Source: Campylobacteraceae bacterium (lineage in GTDB: Bacteria; Campylobacterota; Campylobacteria; Campylobacterales; Campylobacteraceae). From it: a DNA stretch of 64,000 bases. The stretch lies in assembly GCA_900753405.1 (NCBI GenBank), contig CAADYZ010000015.1:1-64000 (forward strand), written 5' to 3'. Within the stretch, counting starts at the first letter, position 1; every line of letters starts with the position of its first letter. Shown one piece after another: positions 52,841 through 61,070 of this stretch. The translations under genes were made by a program, and so were the position numbers. The notes under the pieces are model-generated. The model was not told where the DNA came from, did not search any database, and saw nothing but the letters and a program-made list of their open reading frames with translations.

Positions 52841-53956
52841 TTAAACATTAAATCTAAAATGCATCACATCGCCGTCATTTACCTCATAGTCCTTGCCCTC
52901 TAAACGCATCTTGCCCGCCTCTTTGGCTTTTGCCTCACCGCCGCACGCGACAAAATCTTCGTAAGCGATCACCTCCGCGCGGATGAAGCCCTTTTCAAAG
53001 TCGTTGTGAATGACGCTTGCGGCTTTTGGGGCTTTGTAGCCGCGTCTGATCGTCCAAGCTCGCACCTCAACCTCGCCCGCTGTGAAGTAGGAGATCAAAT
53101 CTAGCTTGTCAAACGCCTTACGGATCAGCTTTTGCAAGCCGCTTTGACTCACTCCAAGTTCAGATAAAAGCTCGCCAGCCTCTTCGTCACTAAGCCCGAC
53201 CATCTCCTCTTCAAGCTTTGCGCAAATTTTCACCACTTCGCTGCCGTTTTTTGCCGCGTATTCGCGCAACTCTTTGACAAAGTCGTTGTCCTCACTCAGC
53301 GCGCTCTCATCCACATTCGCCGCGTAAATGACATTTTTTGCAGAAAGCAGTCGCAGCTCTTTGTTGAGCGCGTCAAACCGCTCTTTGACATTCGCCGCGC
53401 AGTTTTTCGCAAAACTCGCCGCGTCATTGCCCTCGTTTAAAAACTCCAACAACTCCTGCGCCATTTCAAGCGTCTCTTTCGCCCCTTTTACGCCGCTTTT
53501 TGTCTCCTTTCCAAGCCGCTCGATCTTCTTGCTAAGCTGCTCGATGTCAGCTAAAATCAGCTCGGTTTGGATGATCTCAATGTCTCTAAGTGGCTCGACT
53601 TTACCCTCGACATGGGTGATGTTTTCGTCCTCAAAACACCTTACCACTTGCAAGATCAAATCCGTCTCGCGGATGTTTGAGAGAAATTTATTCCCAAGTC
53701 CTTCGCCCTTGCTAGCACCCCGCACAAGCCCTGCGATATCCACAAATTCGACCACAGAATGGACGATTTTGTTTGGATTGACGATCTTCGCAAGCGCGTC
53801 AAGCCGCTCGTCAGGCACGGGCGCGACTGCGCGGTTTGGCTCGATGGTGCAAAACGGGTAGTTTGCCGCCGCCGCTGTTGCCGAACGCACAAGAGCGTTG
53901 AAAGTCGTTGATTTGCCAACATTTGGTAGTCCTACTATCCCTACGCAAAGTCCCAT
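52841..53956 (-). CDS. ychF: Ribosome-binding P-loop ATPase/GTPase YchF
   Basis: Obg-related universally conserved protein, ATP-preferring. G1 is GLPNVGKSTTFNAL, G3 region DIAGLVRGASKGEGLGNKFL, a coiled-coil insert (about 125-200) and a C-terminal TGS domain ending GKDYEVNDGDVMHFRFNV. 371 residues. It lies between pepA and the AMIN-like gene. Confidence 0.95.
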   Translation of the reverse strand: MGLCVGIVGLPNVGKSTTFNALVRSATAAAANYPFCTIEPNRAVAPVPDERLDALAKIVNPNKIVHSVVEFVDIAGLVRGASKGEGLGNKFLSNIRETDLILQVVRCFEDENITHVEGKVEPLRDIEIIQTELILADIEQLSKKIERLGKETKSGVKGAKETLEMAQELLEFLNEGNDAASFAKNCAANVKERFDALNKELRLLSAKNVIYAANVDESALSEDNDFVKELREYAAKNGSEVVKICAKLEEEMVGLSDEEAGELLSELGVSQSGLQKLIRKAFDKLDLISYFTAGEVEVRAWTIRRGYKAPKAASVIHNDFEKGFIRAEVIAYEDFVACGGEAKAKEAGKMRLEGKDYEVNDGDVMHFRFNV

Positions 53957-53997
53957 TATTATCCTTTAATTCTCAAAATTGTCAAAACCGAATTTGG

Positions 53998-55587
53998 TTA
54001 AAACCCAAAGCTTTGTGCCACGCCAAGCAAGAAGTAAAGCCCGCTTCGCACGCCCGCCCCAGTCGCACCGCACTCAAATTCGCCCCAACTTTTCTCCAAA
54101 TACGCAGGTCCAGCGATGTCGATGTGAAGCCACTTGTCCTTAAACTCGTCTTGGATGAAGCTTTCTAGGAAAAGTCCTGCTGTGATCGCCCCGCCGTAGC
54201 GAGAAGAAGAGGTGTTGCTGATGTCTGCGACTTTTGATTTAATCAACTCTTTAAGGTAGTCGTTAAACTCCAAAATCGTCAAAAACTCGCCACTTTTTTC
54301 GCCAAATTTCTTAAACTGCCCTTGCAAATCAGCATTATTCCCCATCACCCCGCTCGTAAATTCGCCAAGCCCAACAACGCACGCTCCGGTTAGAGTTGCA
54401 AAGTCGATGATCAAATCTGGCTTGACCTCCTCTTGCGCGTAAGTTAGGCAATCACAAAGCACAAGCCGCCCCTCAGCGTCCGTGTTTCTCACCTCGATCG
54501 TCTTGCCGCTTTTTGAGATGAGGATGTCGTCAGGCTTGTAGGCGTTACCGCCGATCATATTCTCAGCACAACCCAAAACCGCGTGGATCTCAAACGGCAG
54601 TTTCAGCTCGGCTGCTGCCTTGACCACCCCAAGAGCCGCCGCCGCACCACTTTTGTCACTCTTCATCGTCAGCATATAATCACTCGGCTTCAAGCTAAGC
54701 CCGCCGCTGTCGTAAGTCAGCCCCTTTCCGACAAAGACGATCTTGGGCGCATTTGCCACAAAATTTGTCAAATTCGAATTTGACGCTTTTGCAAACGGAT
54801 TTGCCCCGCCGCAACCGCAATTTTCGTCACAACCTTCGTGCGTTTTGTGCGACTCGTGCGAACAGCCGCAACCCTCGCCGCACACGCGAGGCTTGTAGCT
54901 TAGGTGGATTAAACGAGGCGGATTTACGCTTGCTTTGGCGACTGCTAAAAACGCATTCATCCCCTCTTTTTCAAGCCCTGCTTCGTCCAAAACCTTGCAA
55001 GAGATCGCCCCGCCGCTTTGCTCGGCTAGCTTTAACGCCTCTTCTTCAAAACTTTTTGGCACAAAAACAGCTGGAATTTCATTAACAATCGACCTTGCAA
55101 AATTCGCCGCTTTTGCGACCGCCAAACCAAGCTCAACGCCCTTTGTCGCCTCGTTTTCGTCACTGACTTTGCCCTCTAAAAACTGCAAAGGAGAGATGAT
55201 GAATTCTTCGATGCCACCGCTTTTTTCGCCGCTTTTGTATTTCTCAAAACTATACCCACCCAAAAGCGCTCCCTCAACCGCAGCGGCGTAAAAACTCTTC
55301 ACGCACTCAGTCACATAACCGCGCATCTTCACGCTTTTTGCACTGCACGCTTTAAGCGCCTTAAAGCCTTTCGCAACGCCTGTTCGAACCGAATTTGGTG
55401 TAAAATCCTTCACGCCCACAAACAGCCTTTTTGCCTCAGCCAACAGCAAAACGCCCTCGCCGCTAAACTTGCAAAACGCCAAGTCGCTTCCTTCAAAAAC
55501 GCCATTTTTGATATCGCTTTTTCGAAGCAAAACAAGCTCGATCTCGCCATTTTTCTCCAACGCTTGGTTGTTGATGATGATCTTCAT
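53998..55587 (-). CDS. pepA: Leucyl aminopeptidase with Cys/His-rich insertion
   Basis: M17 di-metal aminopeptidase releasing N-terminal residues. Catalytic and metal residues are in VGKGLTYDSGGLSLKP, MKSDKSGAAAALG and NTDAEGRLVL. Start ATG 55587 (AAAAGGA upstream; 529 residues). Between the N-terminal and catalytic domains, residues about 234-280 form an extra segment with two CxxxCxC motifs (C236/C240/C242 and C253/C257/C259) and H244, H247, H250, followed by SNSNLTNF from a perfect repeat A palindrome (54767-54784). I do not know this insertion from other PepA proteins. Confidence 0.93.
   Translation of the reverse strand: MKIIINNQALEKNGEIELVLLRKSDIKNGVFEGSDLAFCKFSGEGVLLLAEAKRLFVGVKDFTPNSVRTGVAKGFKALKACSAKSVKMRGYVTECVKSFYAAAVEGALLGGYSFEKYKSGEKSGGIEEFIISPLQFLEGKVSDENEATKGVELGLAVAKAANFARSIVNEIPAVFVPKSFEEEALKLAEQSGGAISCKVLDEAGLEKEGMNAFLAVAKASVNPPRLIHLSYKPRVCGEGCGCSHESHKTHEGCDENCGCGGANPFAKASNSNLTNFVANAPKIVFVGKGLTYDSGGLSLKPSDYMLTMKSDKSGAAAALGVVKAAAELKLPFEIHAVLGCAENMIGGNAYKPDDILISKSGKTIEVRNTDAEGRLVLCDCLTYAQEEVKPDLIIDFATLTGACVVGLGEFTSGVMGNNADLQGQFKKFGEKSGEFLTILEFNDYLKELIKSKVADISNTSSSRYGGAITAGLFLESFIQDEFKDKWLHIDIAGPAYLEKSWGEFECGATGAGVRSGLYFLLGVAQSFGF
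54767..54784. repeat. Perfect 18-bp family A palindrome inside pepA
   Basis: GTCAAATTCGAATTTGAC in frame, same as 43766-43783. It encodes SNSNL within the extra segment of PepA. Confidence 0.88.
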
Positions 55588-55617
55588 TTTAATCCTTTTT
55601 GTAAATTTCAAATTTGA

Positions 55618-56982
55618 TTATTGTATCAATTCCATCGGGTTTATATAATAATTTTTTTGAGTAACGCTAAAAGCTAAGTCTTGTTTAATTTTACCGATGA
55701 CTTCGCCCTTTTTCAGCGTCACGCCGACCTTGATTTTTGGGTTGATGCTGTTTAATTTGGCGTAAATCGTGTGAATTCCGTTTGCGTTTTGCACGATGAC
55801 GCTAAGCCCCAAAACCCCGCTGTCACGCACAAAAACCACCTTTCCGTCAAGCACATTTCGGACATTTTCATTCGCAACTTTGCTGCTTAGCGTGACAAGT
55901 TCGTTGAAAATCTTAATCTTGTAAATCGGATCAACAAAGTCGCCGAATTTTTGCTTAACAACATAATTTTTCAGCGGTGCGATCGTCTTTGCGCCTCTGT
56001 ACGCGCGCACTTTGCTCGACTGGTAGCTCGACCCAACTCGCTTCACATCCCCGCCGCGCGATTTTTGAGCGTAAGTTGCCGTTTTTGTTTCGCCCTCTTT
56101 TGGCGTTTGCTCCACTTGCCCTGCTTCGTTTTGCGCCACCTCGTTTTGCGCCTCTTGCTGCTCCTCGATTTGGGCTAGTTTTTGGTCGTTTTCGATGATT
56201 TTCAGCTCCTTTAAGGTGCTAGCAAGAAGTCTTTGCCTTTCTTGAATTTGAGCCAACTCTTTTTGGTAAATTCCCTTGTGGTTTTGCAGCAAGGCGATGT
56301 CTTTGCTCTGCTGTTTTTGCAACGCCACAAGGCGGTTTTGCATCGCGCCAAGCTCGTTCATCTGCTCGTTGATCTGCTTGATTTTACTCTTTGTCTGCAC
56401 GATTTCATTGCTCGCCTTTTCATACTCGTTTGCAAGCCTGCCAAGGTCGTCTTTGATGATCAAATGTAGCTCTTTTAACATCTCATCAGCGATCACCGCC
56501 TCCTGCGTTGAAGGCTGGGCGATGAGGTCAAAAGCAAAGTCTTGTCCGATGACATTTACAAGCGTCTGCATAATCTCATCCTGCCCCGCGCTCAGCTTCT
56601 GGCTTTGCGACTCCAAACGAGCGACATTTTGCCGCATTTTGCCGATGTTTGAGTGCAAAAGCGTGATATCGCGTGAGAGTTTGTCAATCCTCTCTTGCGT
56701 TGCGTCATTCACCCGCTGCGCCTTTTTGATCTCCGCGGCGAGGCTTTTTAGTTTGTCGTTCAAGCCGCTTTCAGCCTCTTTTGCGTCTTTTAGCGAGAGT
56801 TCATTTTGCGCGATCTGCTTTGCGGTGCTAAGCGTTTTGTCCGTAGCCGCCGCCGCAAAAAACGGCAAAACCGCCGCCAAAACCGCTGCGCGCAAATCAA
56901 ATTTGATTTTAGCAAATTTCGTAACGACAATTTTCCTGCCAACTAGTTGCTTAACGACCCATTTTTTAACGACTCGCCTCAT
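55618..56982 (-). CDS. envC: EnvC-like murein hydrolase activator (degenerate LytM)
   Basis: A 454-residue exported protein. A hydrophobic signal (about 35-48) is followed by a long coiled coil (about 60-280), a linker, and a C-terminal M23/LytM domain. The last metal motif reads HTIYAKL rather than HxH, so the domain is probably inactive and activates amidases, as EnvC does under FtsEX control. Start ATG 56982 overlaps the ftsX stop by one base. A repeat A copy (56892-56914) encodes KFAKIKFDLR directly before the signal core, giving an unusually long basic N region. Confidence 0.83.
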   Translation of the reverse strand: MRRVVKKWVVKQLVGRKIVVTKFAKIKFDLRAAVLAAVLPFFAAAATDKTLSTAKQIAQNELSLKDAKEAESGLNDKLKSLAAEIKKAQRVNDATQERIDKLSRDITLLHSNIGKMRQNVARLESQSQKLSAGQDEIMQTLVNVIGQDFAFDLIAQPSTQEAVIADEMLKELHLIIKDDLGRLANEYEKASNEIVQTKSKIKQINEQMNELGAMQNRLVALQKQQSKDIALLQNHKGIYQKELAQIQERQRLLASTLKELKIIENDQKLAQIEEQQEAQNEVAQNEAGQVEQTPKEGETKTATYAQKSRGGDVKRVGSSYQSSKVRAYRGAKTIAPLKNYVVKQKFGDFVDPIYKIKIFNELVTLSSKVANENVRNVLDGKVVFVRDSGVLGLSVIVQNANGIHTIYAKLNSINPKIKVGVTLKKGEVIGKIKQDLAFSVTQKNYYINPMELIQ

Positions 56983-57785
56983 CACTTCGCCTTTGCCATC
57001 ATCACCATCACCGCTAACGTACAAAGCCCAAACGCCACGCTAAACAGCGTCAGCACATCTTTTAGTCTGAAAATCTTTTGTGCCGTAAAGCCAAGCGAGT
57101 CTAAAATGTCGATGACAACGCCGTTTCTGACCGCAAAAATGTACGCCACACAGACCAAAACCGCGCTCAAACCGCTGTAAATCAACCCACCAAAATACAG
57201 CCCAATCGAGCGGTAGATGTAGCTCGCTCCGCAAAGCCGCATAATCTCCATCTTCTGCCTGTTTGCGTAAAGCCAAATTTGAATTTGACGACTCAGCACA
57301 AGCGAGACCAAAACGCCTACGATGACGATGAATGCGATGAAAAAGTAGCTTAGAAGTTGCAAGATTTTATAAACCTTGTCGTGCGTGTCGCTAAAAGTCT
57401 CAACGCGCGTGACGCCTTCGATTTTAAGCAGCTCTGAGTGGATTGAGTTCATTTGCAGCGGCGTTGGGTAGGCGATGAGTTTTAGCGAGTAGAAGTTTGG
57501 CAAAGCGTTGATGAGCTTGTTGTAATTTGCCTCTGAAAGCTCGTCTTTTAGCCGTTGGCTTGCTCGCTTTGGATCGACCTGCGCAAGGCTCTCAAAGGCT
57601 GGAATTTTCTGACTGACGACCTCTTGTGTGAGCACTGCTTTGCTGACGATGATGATGTTGTAGTCTCTGCTCATCTTAACTTCATAGTCTTTTACGATGC
57701 GTTCTAAAATGACGCTAAATTCAACACAAAACAACACCAAAAACAGCGGTAAAATCATCGCTAAGTGATACTTCAAACCCTTCAT
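56982..57785 (-). CDS. ftsX: FtsX-like division protein
   Basis: A 267-residue membrane protein with an N-terminal helix (about 8-28), a periplasmic domain (about 30-140) and three further helices, the FtsX plan. With FtsE it transmits ATP hydrolysis to EnvC and so to amidases at the septum. Gene order ftsE-ftsX-envC directly supports this. Confidence 0.82.
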   Translation of the reverse strand: MKGLKYHLAMILPLFLVLFCVEFSVILERIVKDYEVKMSRDYNIIIVSKAVLTQEVVSQKIPAFESLAQVDPKRASQRLKDELSEANYNKLINALPNFYSLKLIAYPTPLQMNSIHSELLKIEGVTRVETFSDTHDKVYKILQLLSYFFIAFIVIVGVLVSLVLSRQIQIWLYANRQKMEIMRLCGASYIYRSIGLYFGGLIYSGLSAVLVCVAYIFAVRNGVVIDILDSLGFTAQKIFRLKDVLTLFSVAFGLCTLAVMVMMAKAK

Positions 57786-57810
57786 CTCGCCTCTTTTAAG
57801 TCAAATTTGA

Positions 57811-58476
57811 TTAATGCAACACAACTGGACGCTCGACAATTTTATTTTGCTCTAAAATGAAGCGTCTGTATGGATAACGAAATTTTTCTGGAATTTTGTT
57901 TGCGGCGATGATGATCGTCATCTCGCACGCCTCTTGCATCCTCACCAAAAGCGTGCAAACTTCAAGCGCCGTTTTGTCGTCTAGGTGCGAAAACGGGTCA
58001 TCGCAAATGAGCACTTTTGGTGAATTAACCAACGCCCGTGCGATCGCCACTCGCTGCCTCTCGCCGTTGCTTAGCTGCTTTGGCAACAAGTCCGCCTTTT
58101 GCGACAAACCAAGCGTTTGCAAAAACATCATCACCCTCTCCTCGCGCACGCTTTTTTTCGCACCCGCGATGCGAAGCGGCAGCTCGACATTTTGCGCCGC
58201 GCTCCACTCATCAACCAACTTAAAGTCCGCAAAGACGATCCCAAGCGAACGCCTCAGCCTCGCAAGCCTCGCCCCGCGCGCCTGCCTGATGCTCACTCCT
58301 GCGACTTCAAGGCTGCCTCCGTCTATTTTACGATCAGCGTAAAACGCCCTGCAAAGCGCCGTTTTGCCGCTGCCGCTTTTGCCGTCAATGAAGACAAACT
58401 CGCCTCGCATAATCTCAAAAGTCCCGCCGCTGATGCTTTGAGAAAGTGTTAGATTAGTCGCTTTGATGATATGCAT
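57811..58476 (-). CDS. ftsE: FtsE-like division ATPase with Asp in Walker B
   Basis: A 221-residue ABC ATPase. Walker A is IDGKSGSGKTALCR, signature LSNGERQRVAIARAL. Walker B ends LICDDPFSHLD, so the usual catalytic glutamate (D-E-P) is an aspartate. The neighbouring ftsX and envC genes identify it as FtsE. Glu-to-Asp usually slows ATP hydrolysis in ABC enzymes; here that is inference. Confidence 0.83.
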   Translation of the reverse strand: MHIIKATNLTLSQSISGGTFEIMRGEFVFIDGKSGSGKTALCRAFYADRKIDGGSLEVAGVSIRQARGARLARLRRSLGIVFADFKLVDEWSAAQNVELPLRIAGAKKSVREERVMMFLQTLGLSQKADLLPKQLSNGERQRVAIARALVNSPKVLICDDPFSHLDDKTALEVCTLLVRMQEACEMTIIIAANKIPEKFRYPYRRFILEQNKIVERPVVLH

Positions 58477-58486
58477 CCAAACTCCT

Positions 58487-59839
58487 TTAAGGGGCTAAAA
58501 ACTCGCAAATTTTTGCGTGTGCAAGCTGGTTTTGCGCGCTGTTAAGCGGCGGTTTGAGGTAAAACGCGCCATTTTTACTAACTACGATGTAGTTTCTGCT
58601 TGGTCGCATGAACCCGCCAAAGCTAACTCGGATGACGATTCTCTCCTCGTCACTCTTAGCTTCACTGCTAAAATTCGCCTCAAAATTCACAAAAATTTCA
58701 TCATCTTTAAAAAAATGTTTAACGCCCTCGCTAAACTCTCTTTTTAACTTCTCAAAACCCACCTCGCCAAAGGCAAAATTCCCGTGTAAATGCCTCGCCT
58801 CAGAGTGAGTTTGGTTGGTGAAAATGAGGTCGAAAATGTCCTTGCCTTGGTTGTTCCACCGCGCTTCATATTTGCTTGTGATGGCAATTTGGCGGTTTTT
58901 AAAGAGCCTAAGATCTGCCTCTTTTAGCTCCAAAAACTTCTCCAACGCAAACTCAGCGTAACTTCTCTCGTCCGTTCTAAGCTCAAAATGTCCATCCACA
59001 CAAAGCGCGCGCTGACACTCCTCAACAAATTCGCTGCTAACTACGCGGCGTTTTTCGCACTCAGCCCACGGCACTGGGAAGTGCAAGAAGATGCGTGAGA
59101 GCGAGTTTGAGGGCATACTCGCTAGCACGAGCCTTGCGTCCGCGCACAAAAGAACGACATTTTTCAGTCCCGCTTGCGTGGCGAGAAAATTGACTTGTCT
59201 GATGCTTGGTTGGTAGGTTTCAACGCCGATGACAAGGGTTTTTGGGTTGTTTGTGGCTTGAAAAAGCAGATGTCTTCCGCTGCCAAAGCCGATTTCAAAA
59301 ATGATGTCGTCAAATTCGAATTTAGCAAAACTTTTGATCGCCTCTTGAAAGTCCGAGTCGTCTAAGGCGTGGTTTGGCTGCTTTGTCAAAATCAAATTTG
59401 GTTTTGACAACTCCTTGCTCTCGCCCTCTTGCTGCGTTGCTAAAAACGCACTTCTTGCGCGCGTTGAGAGCGAGCCGACAAACTCTTCTAAATCCGCCGT
59501 TTGCACCAACAACTCCAACTCTCTCGCGCTCTTGTCTTTTGGCTTAAACGCCTCGCTTTTAACCTCGATCGCTGCGAGATTTTTAAAGGCAAAAAGCGCC
59601 TTTTGCACTAAACCCAAATTTGCTGGACGCGTGATTTTATCAGACTTTACGACAACGCCCTCGCACACTTCGCCGTTTTTTTGCTGCCGTTTTGGCTTGG
59701 TGATCAAAAAAAACTCCGCCCCTTCACACCGACAGAAGATCAACCTCTGACGCGCGTCTTTCACCTCCCATAAAAACTCAACCCCATCGCCGCTTGCTGG
59801 AAGGGTGTAATTCACCGCATTGCAAATGAAATTTGGCAT
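58487..59839 (-). CDS. trmB: tRNA (guanine-N7-)-methyltransferase
   Basis: Makes m7G46 in tRNA using SAM. Class I fold with SAM loop IIFEIGFGSGRHLLFQA, acidic VIGVETYQP, and RIFLHFPVPWAECEKRRVVS, the TrmB signature. The 450 residues exceed the minimal family (about 220) because of an N-terminal region of about 180 residues typical of epsilon TrmB. Two repeat A copies are in frame: 59383-59410 (SKPNLILTKQPN, between the two domains) and about 59308-59325 (FAKFEFD). Overlaps flpA by one base. Confidence 0.9.
   Translation of the reverse strand: MPNFICNAVNYTLPASGDGVEFLWEVKDARQRLIFCRCEGAEFFLITKPKRQQKNGEVCEGVVVKSDKITRPANLGLVQKALFAFKNLAAIEVKSEAFKPKDKSARELELLVQTADLEEFVGSLSTRARSAFLATQQEGESKELSKPNLILTKQPNHALDDSDFQEAIKSFAKFEFDDIIFEIGFGSGRHLLFQATNNPKTLVIGVETYQPSIRQVNFLATQAGLKNVVLLCADARLVLASMPSNSLSRIFLHFPVPWAECEKRRVVSSEFVEECQRALCVDGHFELRTDERSYAEFALEKFLELKEADLRLFKNRQIAITSKYEARWNNQGKDIFDLIFTNQTHSEARHLHGNFAFGEVGFEKLKREFSEGVKHFFKDDEIFVNFEANFSSEAKSDEERIVIRVSFGGFMRPSRNYIVVSKNGAFYLKPPLNSAQNQLAHAKICEFLAP
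59383..59410. repeat. Family A palindrome inside trmB
   Basis: TTGTCAAAA..TTTTGACAA arms around TCAAATTTGG, 28 bp, in frame between the N-terminal and catalytic domains. Confidence 0.87.
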
Positions 59840-61032
59840 TATTGCACCGCCAAACTAGCCTCTTTTGAGGCTTTGCTAGAAAGTCCGAATTTATCCACCG
59901 CAAAGACCTTGTAGCTGTATTTTTCGCCGCTAACAACGCCGTTGTCGGTAAAACTTGTTGCTTTTGTGCTAAATTCTTTGACCTGTTTTTTGTTGCTTCG
60001 CTGTACGACAAAACCAACACTTCTAGCGTCCGCTGAACTCCACGAAAGCACGACTGCTTTGCCGCTTTGGGCGATGTGGTTGATGTTTGGTGAGGCTGGG
60101 GCGTCAAGCGTTTTGCCGCTAACTTCGAGGCTTTTGTGGCTCTCTAAGCCGTCGTTATCCACCGCGGTGATTTTGTAGCTAAACGACTCTGCGTCTTTGC
60201 CGATTTTGTCTATAAAAGTTGTCGTTTTGCTCTGGGCTACGAGGCTGTAAGCAAAGCCACTTTTGCGGTAGATGTTAAAGTGTGAAAAGTCGCTCGCAGC
60301 GGTGTATTGCCACGCAAGTTTGATCTGCCTTGGAAGGTCAAAACTCGCACTCACGCCGCTAACTGCGGGCGGAAGCGGCTTTGTCTGGCTCGTCACCTCA
60401 GCGCTCGCAAGTGAGGTCAAACCCTCGTAAGTTTTCGCAAAAATGCGGTATTTAAAACGCGAATTGTCCTTCAAACCGCTGTCGATAAACTCTACGCTCA
60501 GCCTGCCTTTGACAAACGCCACTTCGTGCCACTTAGCCTCATCTGCCGCACTTCGCTCGATGATGTAGCCGCTTACTCGCAAGTCGCTGTGCGGCGCCCA
60601 AAGCAGCTTGACGCGGTTAGGAAGCTTGTCTAAAACCTGAATATGACTAACTGAGGCGAACTTTGGCAGCGTCCTTGCGCGCACCGTTGCGCTCGGCTCG
60701 CTGACGCCGTTTTCGCCATAAACTTGCAAGAAATACGCATAACTCGAATTTGCCTCCAAACCCGTGTCGGTGTAGTGCGTTGAGAAGCGGTCTTTGACTC
60801 TTGCGACCTCTTTGAAGCTGTTGTTGCCAACCTGCCTAAACAGCAAGTAGCCTTCAACTTCCACCTCATCCACCGCGTCCCACTCAAATGCGATTTGCGT
60901 TATGTCGCTAAAAGTTCGCAACTCATTCACCACCCGCAGCGTTGTGTCTTTTTGCAGTTTTGAACTAGTCGCCACGCCGCAACCGCAAAACAACAATGCG
61001 CCAACTCCAACTAAAAAAATCTTCAACTTCAT
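59839..61032 (-). CDS. flpA: Fibronectin type III lipoprotein FlpA
   Basis: A 397-residue outer-membrane lipoprotein: lipobox LLFCGC with the acylated cysteine at about residue 18, then four FN3-like units by eye (cores ITQIAFEWDAVDEVEVEGY, VKLLWAPHSDLRVSGY, IKLAWQYTAASDFSHF, VVLSWSSADARSVGF). The second unit keeps W-x-P-H-x-D-x-R-V, matching the fibronectin-binding stretch reported for C. jejuni FlpA. It is a host-matrix adhesin. Start ATG 61032 was chosen (GGAGTGGTG upstream). Its last base overlaps trmB. Confidence 0.88.
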   Translation of the reverse strand: MKLKIFLVGVGALLFCGCGVATSSKLQKDTTLRVVNELRTFSDITQIAFEWDAVDEVEVEGYLLFRQVGNNSFKEVARVKDRFSTHYTDTGLEANSSYAYFLQVYGENGVSEPSATVRARTLPKFASVSHIQVLDKLPNRVKLLWAPHSDLRVSGYIIERSAADEAKWHEVAFVKGRLSVEFIDSGLKDNSRFKYRIFAKTYEGLTSLASAEVTSQTKPLPPAVSGVSASFDLPRQIKLAWQYTAASDFSHFNIYRKSGFAYSLVAQSKTTTFIDKIGKDAESFSYKITAVDNDGLESHKSLEVSGKTLDAPASPNINHIAQSGKAVVLSWSSADARSVGFVVQRSNKKQVKEFSTKATSFTDNGVVSGEKYSYKVFAVDKFGLSSKASKEASLAVQ

Positions 61033-61070
61033 CACCACTCCATTACTCAACTTCGCGCCAAACTCTCAAC

